Part shown: positions 1 to 7,718 of the stretch, one piece after another
Layout: the number at the start of each line of letters is the position of its first letter
Position numbering within the stretch: position 1 is the first letter of the stretch
Assembly (NCBI GenBank): GCA_964580585.1
Contig: CAZOKZ010000070.1
Span: 1 to 22,083 of the forward strand
Direction: 5' to 3'
DNA length: 22,083 nucleotides
Source: CAZOKZ01 sp964580585
Lineage (GTDB): Bacteria > Sumerlaeota > Sumerlaeia > SLMS01 > JAHLLQ01
Notes under the pieces: model-generated
Database searches by the model: none
What the model was told of the DNA's origin: nothing
Seen by the model: the letters and a program-made list of their open reading frames with translations, nothing else
Position numbers and translations under genes: made by a program

Positions 1-1
1 A

Positions 2-166
2 ATCACTGATTCTATTGAAATTGGTGAAGGCAACATAACGGTTACGTTGCTCTATTTACATGATTCTCCTAAAATGATGGCAAAAAGGCAACAAAACCCC
101 TTGCAATCGAACCGTGCCTCGTTACCTTCTTTCGCTCCTGATTATGGGGAAAGCGTGCCAAGATGA
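2..166 (+). CDS. 3' end of an unidentified upstream gene (partial)
   Basis: A reading frame is open from the left window edge for 54 codons and stops with TGA at 164-166. That stop overlaps the ATG of the next gene in an ATGA arrangement, the usual sign of translational coupling. The tail includes ITVTLLYLHDSPKMMAK and ends in a polar stretch, GESVPR. I do not recognise the family from this fragment. In gamma-proteobacteria the Trm112-like gene often follows lpxK, but nothing here proves that this is lpxK. The frame could also be chance, since only 165 bases are visible. Evidence for a real gene is the open frame plus the ATGA overlap. Confidence 0.4.
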   Translation: MTDSIEIGEGNITVTLLYLHDSPKMMAKRQQNPLQSNRASLPSFAPDYGESVPR

Positions 167-420
167 TACAGTCGGAACTTCTCAAAATCCTGGTCTGTCC
201 AGAAACCAAGGCTCCCTTGGTGCTGACGCGCGAGGGTGGGTTGCTCTCGACGGACCCGAATAGCCGTCGCCTGTATCGTGTCGAGGACGATATTCCAATT
301 TTGTTGGTGTCGGAATCGACGGTGCTGTCTCCGGAGGAACATGCAAGCGCCCTGAAATGGGCAGAGGAAAATCCGGCCTACAAAGCGGCCAAAAAGGTGA
401 AAGTGAAAAATGAAGGATAA
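163..420 (+). CDS. Trm112-like (UPF0434/YcaR-type) protein
   Basis: An 85-residue protein with the Trm112/UPF0434 pattern: an N-terminal LLKILVCPETKAPL motif (residues 6-19), then a strand ending in YRVEDDIPILL. Proteins of this family are small zinc-ribbon-like modules; Trm112 itself activates methyltransferases that act on tRNA, rRNA and release factors. Only one cysteine (C12) of the usual zinc set remains, so this copy probably does not bind zinc through a four-Cys site; CPETK variants of this kind are familiar in bacterial members. The C-terminus is lysine-rich. The ATG overlaps the upstream stop by 4 bases, and the gene overlaps rpmE by 11 bases, so the genes are probably co-translated. 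The upstream GGGGA (146-150) is too distant to be a strong ribosome site, consistent with coupling. Family call is good; the partner methyltransferase is unknown. Confidence 0.8.
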   Translation: MIQSELLKILVCPETKAPLVLTREGGLLSTDPNSRRLYRVEDDIPILLVSESTVLSPEEHASALKWAEENPAYKAAKKVKVKNEG

Positions 421-694
421 GATTCATCCCAAGTATGGTCCTGTGATCTATCGTTGCGCCAGTTGCAAAACGGAAGTGATCTCGGGATCGACCAAGCTGG
501 ACGGTAAAGTCGAAGTCGTCGATGGTGTCGAACACCATGTGATCGCGCTGGAAATCTGCTCGAGCTGCCATCCGTTCTACACGGGCCGTAAGTCGTTCAT
601 CGACTCGGCAGGTCGCGTCGAGAAGTTCAACAAGCGCTTCAAGCAACCATTGGTTTCAAAGAAGAAAGCCAAGAAGGAAACGGTCGCTTCCTGA
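410..694 (+). CDS. rpmE: 50S ribosomal protein bL31
   Basis: A 94-residue bL31 protein of the large ribosomal subunit. It starts with the family signature MKDKIHPKYGP and carries EICSSCHPFYTGR and GRVEKFNKRF near the C-terminus. Four cysteines, C16, C19, C50 and C53, mark it as the zinc-binding (C+) form. Two departures from the common pattern are visible. The first pair is CxxC instead of the CxC seen in E. coli and B. subtilis. The stretch between the two pairs is about 11 residues longer than usual (residues 29-47, including KVEVVDGVEHHV). The C-terminus ends in a lysine-rich extension. It overlaps the Trm112-like gene by 11 bases and is followed by a hairpin terminator at 734-761. Confidence 0.95.
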   Translation: MKDKIHPKYGPVIYRCASCKTEVISGSTKLDGKVEVVDGVEHHVIALEICSSCHPFYTGRKSFIDSAGRVEKFNKRFKQPLVSKKKAKKETVAS

Positions 695-733
695 TCGTTA
701 TTCTTCGTTCAGAACGCACAGAATATTCAGGCA

Positions 734-761
734 AAATCGGCTTCCCATGGGAGGCCGATTT
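734..761 (+). terminator. Hairpin terminator after rpmE
   Basis: AAATCGGC and TCCC on the left pair with GGGA and GCCGATTT on the right, with one T-G wobble at 742/753; the right arm runs into T/A-rich sequence (TTTACATTATTA). It lies 40 bases after the rpmE stop and before the response-regulator gene, so it probably ends the Trm112-rpmE transcript. The T-run is weak. Confidence 0.6.
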
Positions 762-951
762 ACATTATTAGGCCGCATTATTAAGATACCGCTAGCTCCG
801 GGTTAGAAGTTTGGCCTAGCTTGCCTTTTCATAAGGAAACGGCTTGCGTTGACAAGTTTAAGGGTGGCTGGCTCCAACTCGGTACGAGCCAATGGCTTTT
901 CGGAAGAAGATCACGGGTTCCTCTGCCGCGACTTTCCAAGGAAAGCGAGAT

Positions 952-1671
952 ATGAACAAAATGATGGCAATTATGGCTGCGATGAATGTGTTGGTCGTTG
1001 ACGATGAAGCGGATATTTGCGATCTGCTCGAGTACAATCTGGTGAAAAACGGTTTTAAGGTCCAGTCGGTGACGACGGGCGAGGATGCGTTGCGCGAGGC
1101 GCGCAGTAATCCCCCCGGGCTGATTCTTCTCGATCTGATGTTGCCGGGTGTGGATGGACTTGAGGTTTGCAAACGCCTTAAAAACGACGAACGCACGGGT
1201 CATGTGCCGATTATCATGATCACGGCCAAAGGCGAGGAGGCCGACGTGGTCGTTGGCCTGGAGCTTGGGGCCGACGATTATATTACCAAACCGTTCAGCC
1301 CGCGCGTGTTGCTGGCCCGGATCAGGGCTGTGATGCGCCGCGGCGAACTGGAAGCCGAAAATGAGAAGGAAGCGGTGATTCGTCAGGGACCGTTGAGTAT
1401 CAATCTTCAGCGTCACGAGGCCTTTTTGCTCGACGAGGCCATGTCGCTGACGGCATTGGAGATGCGAATTCTGACGACGCTTTCGCGTTCTCCGGGCCGG
1501 GTGTTTACCCGGTATCAAATCGTCGAAGCCACGCAAGGCGTGGGGGTTGGCGTTACCGATCGTTCCGTTGACGTGCATATCGTATCGTTGCGTCGCAAAT
1601 TGGGCGACCATGCCACGTTGATCGAGACGGTTCGCGGCGTGGGTTATCGTTTTCGGGAGATCGAAGATTGA
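952..1671 (+). CDS. phoB: PhoB-like response regulator (OmpR family)
   Basis: A transcription factor with an N-terminal receiver domain and a C-terminal winged helix. Numbered from the ATG at 952, the acidic pair (in LVVDDEAD) is D17-D18, the phospho-acceptor is D61 (in LLDLMLPG), and T91 and K113 (in ITAK and TKPF) complete the receiver site. The DNA-binding domain shows the OmpR pattern, with VDVHIVSLRRKLGD and the C-terminal VRGVGYRF. The start at 952 is chosen because AAGGAAA at 938-944 sits 7 bases upstream; an in-frame ATG at 892 would add 20 residues outside the fold, and several ATGs follow at 961, 964, 973 and 982. The gene overlaps the sensor kinase by 4 bases and is followed by phoU, which points to phosphate-starvation control. 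The PhoB assignment rests on context and general similarity; other PhoP/OmpR regulators look alike. Confidence 0.85.
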   Translation: MNKMMAIMAAMNVLVVDDEADICDLLEYNLVKNGFKVQSVTTGEDALREARSNPPGLILLDLMLPGVDGLEVCKRLKNDERTGHVPIIMITAKGEEADVVVGLELGADDYITKPFSPRVLLARIRAVMRRGELEAENEKEAVIRQGPLSINLQRHEAFLLDEAMSLTALEMRILTTLSRSPGRVFTRYQIVEATQGVGVGVTDRSVDVHIVSLRRKLGDHATLIETVRGVGYRFREIED

Positions 1672-3473
1672 AAAAAAGGCGCCTTCTTTGGCGGTTGTTT
1701 GTTTCCTACCTACTGATTATTCTCATCTGCGTGCTGGCAGCCACCCTGTTTCTCAGCAGGCAGGTGCGCATCGTTTATTATAATCTTCAGTTCAACATTC
1801 TCGAAGAACTGGCGCTGATGGCCGAACCGGTCATGGCTGAATTGGTGGAGAAAAGCAGTTTTGACCAAATTCAGCACCAATGCCAGGAGATGTCGGCCAA
1901 AACGGGCGTCCGTTTTACCGTGATTCTGGCCGATGGCGTTGTGGTGGGCGATTCACACCATCACCCTTCGACAATGGACAACCATGCCAACCGTCCCGAA
2001 GTTCTTGGGGCGGCGACCACGGGTCTTCCATCGCACAGCACGCGCGAAAGTACGACCTTGCGCGATGGCCTTATCTATCTCGCAGTGCCGATTTTCGGCG
2101 ACGATGGCCAGCAAGTCGGTACCATGCGAGCGGGGCGTTACCAGGAACATATTGATAAAGAACTCAATACCATTTGGAAACGCGTTTGGATTTCACTTTT
2201 TGTGGCCATCGGTTTTTCCGTGATCGTGGCATTTACCATGGCGCGTCGATTGAGCAAACCGATCGAGGAATTGCGTCGCGGGGCCGAGCGGTTTGGAGCC
2301 GGCAACTTCAAACGCAAGATCCCTTCGCAACCCAGCCTGGAACTCGGAGGACTGGCTGAAGCGCTCAATCGGATGGCGGCGGAACTCGATGAGCAAATTT
2401 CCGAAATCACAAGCTCTCGAAACGAACACCAGGCGATTCTGGGCAGTATGGAAGAAGGAGTGCTCGCCGTCGATTCCAACGAACGCGTGTTGAGTATCAA
2501 TAGCGCGGGCGAAAAAATGTTGGGATTGAACGGTCGCAGTATTCGCGGGCGCTTGGTTCAAGAAGTTTTACGCAACGTGGAAATCCAGCGGATGCTGGCG
2601 CGCGCGCTCAAAGGCGACTATACGGTAGAAAATGAAGATTCCATTATCCGTCCGAGTGGTTCGCTTGTTCTCGAAGCCAAATGCGCCCCCCTTCGCGATG
2701 GAGATGGCAATGACATCGGCGTGTTGCTGTTGCTGGTCGATGTCACCCGCTTGCACCGGTTGGAAAACCTGCGGCGTGAATTTGTCTCCAATGTATCGCA
2801 CGAGTTGAGAACCCCGATTACCTCGATCAAAGGATTCGCCGAAACGTTGCTCGATGGCGGACTCGACGATCCTGAAGACGCCAAACATTTTGTCGAAATC
2901 ATCGATCGTCAATCCGACCGTCTGGGCAAAGTCATCGAAGACTTGCTCAGTCTCTCGCGCCTCGACCGTCAGGAAGAAATCGACAAACAGCAGTATTCGT
3001 TGAACGCGTTGATCGATCAAGCAATCGAGCTTTGCACTCCCATGGCGCGCGATTTCTCGATGGAAATAACAACTGATTTGGCTTCCGATCAATTGATGGA
3101 GCTAAATCCGGTTCTGATTACTCAGGCGATTACCAACTTAATCGAAAACGCCATCAAGTATTGTCCTGATGGAAAAAAAGTGGATGTCGTAACCGAGCGC
3201 CTGGACGACAACCGGATTGCTATTCGCGTACGCGACTATGGAACTGGAATCGCGCGCGAACACTTGGATCGAATTTTCGAGCGCTTCTACCGTGTGGATA
3301 AAGCGCGCAGTCGTGAAGTCGGCGGAACCGGTTTGGGGCTTTCGATTGTCAAGAACGTGGCACAGGCTCACGGTGGATTCGTCGGGGTGGAAACGGAACC
3401 TGGCTTGGGAAGCACTTTCTCCATGGTTCTTCCCATTGTATCCATGGACAGCCGAGATGCTATTCGGACGTGA
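1668..3473 (+). CDS. phoR: PhoR-like sensor histidine kinase
   Basis: A 601-residue inner-membrane kinase that should phosphorylate the regulator encoded just upstream. Order: TM1 (about 7-29), periplasmic domain (about 30-172), TM2 (173-192), HAMP (about 193-246), PAS (about 260-365), HisKA with H378 in SHELRTP, and an ATPase domain with N-box N490-LIEN-N494, D523-YGTG and G552-GTGLGL. All catalytic motifs are intact. Translation starts at TTG 1668, overlapping the regulator's stop by 4 bases, which implies coupled synthesis. The HAMP-PAS-HisKA order is that of the long PhoR/WalK type with a sizeable extracytoplasmic sensor, unlike E. coli PhoR with its very small periplasmic part. With phoU 204 bases downstream, a role in phosphate response is likely, although the sensed signal is inferred only. 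Confidence 0.88.
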   Translation: MKKRRLLWRLFVSYLLIILICVLAATLFLSRQVRIVYYNLQFNILEELALMAEPVMAELVEKSSFDQIQHQCQEMSAKTGVRFTVILADGVVVGDSHHHPSTMDNHANRPEVLGAATTGLPSHSTRESTTLRDGLIYLAVPIFGDDGQQVGTMRAGRYQEHIDKELNTIWKRVWISLFVAIGFSVIVAFTMARRLSKPIEELRRGAERFGAGNFKRKIPSQPSLELGGLAEALNRMAAELDEQISEITSSRNEHQAILGSMEEGVLAVDSNERVLSINSAGEKMLGLNGRSIRGRLVQEVLRNVEIQRMLARALKGDYTVENEDSIIRPSGSLVLEAKCAPLRDGDGNDIGVLLLLVDVTRLHRLENLRREFVSNVSHELRTPITSIKGFAETLLDGGLDDPEDAKHFVEIIDRQSDRLGKVIEDLLSLSRLDRQEEIDKQQYSLNALIDQAIELCTPMARDFSMEITTDLASDQLMELNPVLITQAITNLIENAIKYCPDGKKVDVVTERLDDNRIAIRVRDYGTGIAREHLDRIFERFYRVDKARSREVGGTGLGLSIVKNVAQAHGGFVGVETEPGLGSTFSMVLPIVSMDSRDAIRT

Positions 3474-3677
3474 GTTTTGTGTGAGGAATTGGTGAGATTG
3501 TTAGGAACCTTCAAAAAACCGTTGAACCAGCCGCTAAGCATGATCCTCTGATTTTGTTATCATATCGTTCGGAAGAAAGTGAAAGGTGTGGAAAGAAGTT
3601 TGGAGGCAAAGAACTTGGAATGCCTTCGACTCGATCCTACTGCCGAAAATACCGATTTCCCGTGAAAGGTTCCTCCC

Positions 3678-4334
3678 GTGCATTTCCATCGTGAGCTGGC
3701 AAAGTTGCGCAAACGCGTATTGGCCGAAGCCGCCCTCGTCGAGCAAGCGCTCGAAAAGGCTTTGCGCGCCTACAACGAACGCGACGAACAATTGGCGAAT
3801 GAAGTCATCAAGGGCGATCGAGAGATCGATGAAATGGAGATCGAGGTCGAAGAGGAATGCCTGAAAATCCTCGCATTGCACAATCCAGTCGCCATCGATT
3901 TGCGGTTTATCGTTACGGTATTGAAGGTCAACAACGACTTGGAGCGCATGGGCGACATCACGGTCAGCATTGCGCGGCGGGCGGCATTTTTGGCTAAGCG
4001 CGATCCCGTGATGGAGATGCCGCCGGATTTTCACACGATGATCGAACGCGTGCGTCGCATGCTGAAACAAAGCTTGGACGCCTTGATCAACTCCGACGAC
4101 GAGTTGGCCGCCTCCATATGCAAGGACGACGATCTGGTTGATGAGTTGAAACGGATTATTGGCAAGCAGATTCGCGATGAAATCGCCAAACGTCCCGAAG
4201 ATACGATCCCGCTGCTCAAAACTCTCGATATCACCCGGCACCTTGAACGTGTCGCCGATCTCGCAACGAACATTTGCGAAGACACGATTTACCTCGTGCG
4301 TGGGGAGATCGTCCGCCACCATAATACCGACTAA
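3678..4334 (+). CDS. phoU: Phosphate-signalling protein PhoU
   Basis: A 218-residue PhoU, built of two three-helix repeats. Each repeat shows its metal-binding signature: D87-LERMG-D93 after RFIVTVLKVNN, and H188-LERVA-D194 followed by LATNICED. PhoU links the Pst phosphate transporter to the PhoR kinase and damps the Pho response when phosphate is plentiful. The start is GTG at 3678 with AAAGG at 3665-3669, 8 bases upstream. The order phoB-phoR-phoU is typical, but the pstSCAB genes usually found between or beside them are not in this window. The stop overlaps, tail to tail, the stop of the convergent AEC transporter gene by 4 bases, and no terminator hairpin separates them. Confidence 0.93.
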   Translation: MHFHRELAKLRKRVLAEAALVEQALEKALRAYNERDEQLANEVIKGDREIDEMEIEVEEECLKILALHNPVAIDLRFIVTVLKVNNDLERMGDITVSIARRAAFLAKRDPVMEMPPDFHTMIERVRRMLKQSLDALINSDDELAASICKDDDLVDELKRIIGKQIRDEIAKRPEDTIPLLKTLDITRHLERVADLATNICEDTIYLVRGEIVRHHNTD

Positions 4335-5422
4335 CGGACCATTACCAGCGCTGTCCACGCGGGGAGCGTCGCCAACGCCGCCAGATAAGTGATCAAGAGC
4401 ACGCCCGAGACGACTTCCCAGTCGCCATCGTAACGGCGTGCGATGAGCGATAGCGCCGTGGCTGGAGGCGTGCCGGCCTGGATGATCAAAGTCAGCGCCA
4501 TCAATGGCCCGACCCACGCAAGCAGCGAACTTTTCAGTGCCAAAAACATAAGCAGTGGTGAAACGATCAGCCGGAAAACAAACGGAATCGTTACCAATCG
4601 CATGTTCAGGCGACCTCGAATTCTGCATCGTCCGATCATCATCCCCAGCACGAGCATCGCAATCGGTGCCAGCGCGCTGCCGAGGATTTCCGCCGATCGC
4701 ACCGGAATTGTGACCAGCATGGGGGCTTCCTCGCCTCGGGCTGCGGCGGAAAACGGGGGGACGAAAGCCAATACCGCTCCGACCAAAATGCCCAACATTG
4801 GCGGGTTGATAGCACCGCGCACCGAAGCCAACGGCGAAGCCTGTTTTGCGGACTGGCGGTATTCTTCACCGCGCAGCATAAAGACTCCCAACGTCCATTG
4901 CAGCGCCACCATGGCGACGAATCCGCCACCGATATAGATCGTCGCCAGTGTTTGTTGGTCGGCAGGCGCCAACGTCAACATCATCGTCAGCGGCAGGTAC
5001 ACGCCGTTTTGAAATGCCGACAGCGCCCAAATCGTGCGATTGTCTTGAGACGATTTTCCCGACCAGATAAACGTTCCTGCCGCGGCAAACGCCCACCCAC
5101 CCAGGCATAGCACCACCATCGCCAGCATGATAATTCCGCAGTCGGCCAACGTTTCCGCCGTTAATCCCGCGATCATCGCGTGGACCAATCGAGCAGGCGC
5201 CACCAGATCGACCAGCAAGCGCGTCATACCGGTGATCGTTTCATCCGATACAATTTTGCGCCGAACGCCGATAAATCCTACCAGACTGATCAGGAACAGC
5301 GTCGTCATGACGCCGAAAACCGAGGTCAGAGCAGTCCAAAATGTCGGTGGGGTTTCGTACAGAGCACTCACTCCTGGAGAGGAATCGCCAAAGCGAACCG
5401 GGGGGATTCTGTCCATCACCAC
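4331..5422 (-). CDS. AEC-family (auxin efflux carrier-like) transporter
   Basis: A membrane permease of 363 residues at most, with about ten hydrophobic segments. The first segment shows the family opening LFLISLVGFIGVRRKIVS, followed by the conserved early stretch TRLLVDLVAPARLVHAM. A central polar loop follows a segment near LRGEEYRQ, and then a second set of helices, as in the two-half AEC fold. Bacterial members export or import small organic acids or amino acids; the substrate cannot be told here. The start is uncertain: GTG 5422, GTG 5419 or ATG 5416 gives about 35 residues before the first helix, whereas ATG 5308 begins where many family members begin; none has a clear ribosome site. 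It is convergent with phoU, which it overlaps by 4 bases at the stops. Confidence 0.85.
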   Translation of the reverse strand: MVMDRIPPVRFGDSSPGVSALYETPPTFWTALTSVFGVMTTLFLISLVGFIGVRRKIVSDETITGMTRLLVDLVAPARLVHAMIAGLTAETLADCGIIMLAMVVLCLGGWAFAAAGTFIWSGKSSQDNRTIWALSAFQNGVYLPLTMMLTLAPADQQTLATIYIGGGFVAMVALQWTLGVFMLRGEEYRQSAKQASPLASVRGAINPPMLGILVGAVLAFVPPFSAAARGEEAPMLVTIPVRSAEILGSALAPIAMLVLGMMIGRCRIRGRLNMRLVTIPFVFRLIVSPLLMFLALKSSLLAWVGPLMALTLIIQAGTPPATALSLIARRYDGDWEVVSGVLLITYLAALATLPAWTALVMVR

Positions 5423-5569
5423 CCATGAGGGCAGTAGATTTTTTTCACCGATTCGATCTTTGTCTTGATACGCTTATCCGAAAAATCTAAACATATGGTT
5501 TTCAGGGATTTAGAGTATCCGATTTCGTATTCTGGCAGGGAGAAACATTTGTCCGAATGTCGCTCTTGA

Positions 5570-5598
5570 TTGACTCCCTGATTGCGAATGTCTTAAAT
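5570..5598 (+). promoter_or_regulatory. Candidate sigma70-type promoter for the TPR gene
   Basis: TTGACT (5570-5575), a 17-base spacer and TTAAAT (5593-5598) lie about 120 bases before the likely GTG start of the TPR gene. The -35 matches 5 of 6 and the -10 only 4 of 6 consensus bases. In the rest of the gap between the AEC gene and the TPR gene (5423-5721) I see no further gene or RNA. Confidence 0.35.
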
Positions 5599-5721
5599 TG
5601 AGCAACGTTGGACGGTGGAGATAGGGGATTCTGATCGATCTGAATGTTGAAACATCGGGCACGGGTGGATTGTCCAAATGAATGGAACGCCCAAGCGAAA
5701 CTGTTCCCGACGGAGTTTTGT

Positions 5722-7707
5722 GTGAAGTCTTTAAACCGTTCAACCCATCCCCCTGCCCCCTTTTATCGTCAGGTTCCATCTTCCATCCGTTTGTCGGTGC
5801 GATGGAGGCCGTGGGCCCTGTGCCTGACGATGGTCGTTGGCGTTTCGTTCGCCCCAGCCGATACGTTGAAGCTGAAAAATGGCACCGTGCTGGAAGGAGT
5901 GGTGTTGGCGGAAACCGACGACACCGTGCAATTCAAAGACTCCAGCCAGATGGTGCTTTCTCTGCCTCGCAATGCGATCGAAGAAGTCGTGCACCAGGCG
6001 AACTCGATGGCTGCCGAAGACCAGGGCGATCAGGCATTGGAAAATGGCGAATATGAAGCCGCAATCGATCATTACAAAGCGGCGCTCGATGCAGGGGGGG
6101 AACAAACTCGCCTGCGTCAGAAAATCGCTCAAGCCCGCCAGAAAATCGAAGAAAGCGCACTGGGCCAGTTTCTGGAGCCGATTCGCGACGCCGAAAAACT
6201 CATGGCGGAGGGCAAGCTCGATCGCGCCGACGAGGCGCTGGAAGAGTTAGCCGAAAAATGTAAAGACGCCCCGGATATTTTCGAGAAGGTTCGTTCCCTC
6301 CAGGCCCATGTCGCTCTCGAACGCTCCCGTGAATTTCGCGATTCCATTCGTTATGCCGAGGCCAACGAGGAGTTGTTGCGCGCGCGCAAACTGGCGCCGA
6401 ATGAACCGAAAATTCTCATCGAATTGGCGGATTTAAACGCTCAGAGTCTTCGGACACATGGCCTGGCAATTCAACAATACATCGAAAGCCTCAAGTTGGC
6501 GGGCGATGACAAACTGACCGAAGACGAACTCCTCAGTATTCATTTCAAATTGGCCGAGTTATATGAAAAAAACCGTCGCTTTGAAATGGCTGCTCGCCAT
6601 TTGAATTACATTGTTGACCGAAATCCCAATTTCCGCCGGAATCTGACAGACAAGTTGATCCGGGTCTTAACGAATTTGGCTTCGGAATCGGAAATCAATG
6701 ATCCTCAAGTGGCTATCGGCATTTTGCGTGAGGCCATTCGTATCCGTCCAAACAATGTGACGGTTCAGGCAAATCTGGCGCGGTTGCTTTTCGAGAATGA
6801 AAATTACGACGAAGCCATCAGCGAGTTTCAACGATTGTTGAATCTCGATCCACGCTATCGCGAGGCCAACCATCAACTGGCCAAAGCGTACATGGCGATG
6901 CAGGATACCCTGAGTGCGAAAATTTATTTTGAAGCCGAAGTGCAGGTGAACCCCTCAAATTATGATGCCTGGTGCGATTTGGGCGAAATTCAATGGAAGC
7001 TCGATGACGTGGATGCCGCTCAGGAGTCGTATCGCAGAGCCAAGGAAGTGAACCCCGACCGCCCGCGCGCGTTGGTTGCGCTGGCATCGGCAGAGCGTCG
7101 CCTTGGAAATTACTCGGCATCGCGAAACGCCATTCAGGACATCCTGTCCAAATATCCCACCGACGTGCGGGCAAATCTGGAAATGGGGATGTTGTTCCTG
7201 GACGAAAAAAAATACAACGATGCGTCGAAATATTTCAATCGCGTGCTTGAACTGATGAAAACCGGTTCGTTGAAAACGACGATCGAGGGCAAATCGATCA
7301 TGGCCGATGCCCTGCTTGGCCGGGGAGCGGTGTTGTTGCTGACCACCGGGCCTGGAACGGCATCGAAGGATTTCAACTTAGCCCTTGAAGTGTATCCCGA
7401 TTATCCGGCGGCGCATTTCAGCATCGGTGAAGCCTATAAGAAAAAGTTCAGTTCCTCCAAAGCGCTGGATGACTTGAAGGAAGCCGAAAAAGAGTATCTT
7501 CTGGCGAGAAAACTGGCGCCTAACAACCCGGAATTTGCATTAGGTCTGGGGCTCTTTTACCAGAACGTGCTTGCTTCCGAGGACAAAGAAAACGAAAAGA
7601 CTTACATTCAGAGTGCGATCGACAATTATACGGATTACCTGAATAATGGCGGATCGCGCGTAGGTGATGTCACCGATTGGATTCACCAATTGGGTGGCGA
7701 CGTTTAA
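5722..7707 (+). CDS. Exported SH3-like/TPR repeat protein
   Basis: A 661-residue protein from GTG 5722. This start is chosen because GGAG at 5712-5715 is 6 bases upstream; a more distant ATG at 5644 would add 26 residues with no family support. A long basic n-region and the hydrophobic stretch ALCLTMVVGVSFAPA (residues 32-46) suggest a signal peptide cleaved near A46. Residues 47-90 form a small beta module, with TLKLKNGTVLEG and later SLPRNAIEEVV, of the SH3-like type often found before TPRs in this kind of bacterium. From about residue 95 to the end the protein is a chain of TPR helices, with examples such as NYDEAISEFQRLLNLDP and AAQESYRRAKEVNPD. TPRs are protein-protein scaffolds, so an envelope assembly role is plausible but not shown. 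The next gene, 11 bases after the stop, encodes a lipoprotein that may be its partner. Confidence 0.85.
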   Translation: MKSLNRSTHPPAPFYRQVPSSIRLSVRWRPWALCLTMVVGVSFAPADTLKLKNGTVLEGVVLAETDDTVQFKDSSQMVLSLPRNAIEEVVHQANSMAAEDQGDQALENGEYEAAIDHYKAALDAGGEQTRLRQKIAQARQKIEESALGQFLEPIRDAEKLMAEGKLDRADEALEELAEKCKDAPDIFEKVRSLQAHVALERSREFRDSIRYAEANEELLRARKLAPNEPKILIELADLNAQSLRTHGLAIQQYIESLKLAGDDKLTEDELLSIHFKLAELYEKNRRFEMAARHLNYIVDRNPNFRRNLTDKLIRVLTNLASESEINDPQVAIGILREAIRIRPNNVTVQANLARLLFENENYDEAISEFQRLLNLDPRYREANHQLAKAYMAMQDTLSAKIYFEAEVQVNPSNYDAWCDLGEIQWKLDDVDAAQESYRRAKEVNPDRPRALVALASAERRLGNYSASRNAIQDILSKYPTDVRANLEMGMLFLDEKKYNDASKYFNRVLELMKTGSLKTTIEGKSIMADALLGRGAVLLLTTGPGTASKDFNLALEVYPDYPAAHFSIGEAYKKKFSSSKALDDLKEAEKEYLLARKLAPNNPEFALGLGLFYQNVLASEDKENEKTYIQSAIDNYTDYLNNGGSRVGDVTDWIHQLGGDV

Positions 7708-7718
7708 GCGAATTTTCG

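Noticed and set aside
849..854. TTGACA upstream of the response regulator as a -35 box
   Set aside because: At 16-18 bases downstream there is no acceptable -10 hexamer, and I could not see two Pho-box half sites.
829..1611. 260-codon minus-strand frame opposite the response regulator
   Set aside because: Shadow frame of a gene with intact catalytic motifs on the plus strand.
3534..4628. 364-codon open frame on the minus strand opposite phoU
   Set aside because: It is antisense to the well-supported phoU and the end of the AEC gene; the translation is His/Arg/Asp-rich, with no recognisable domain, as expected of a GC-biased shadow frame.
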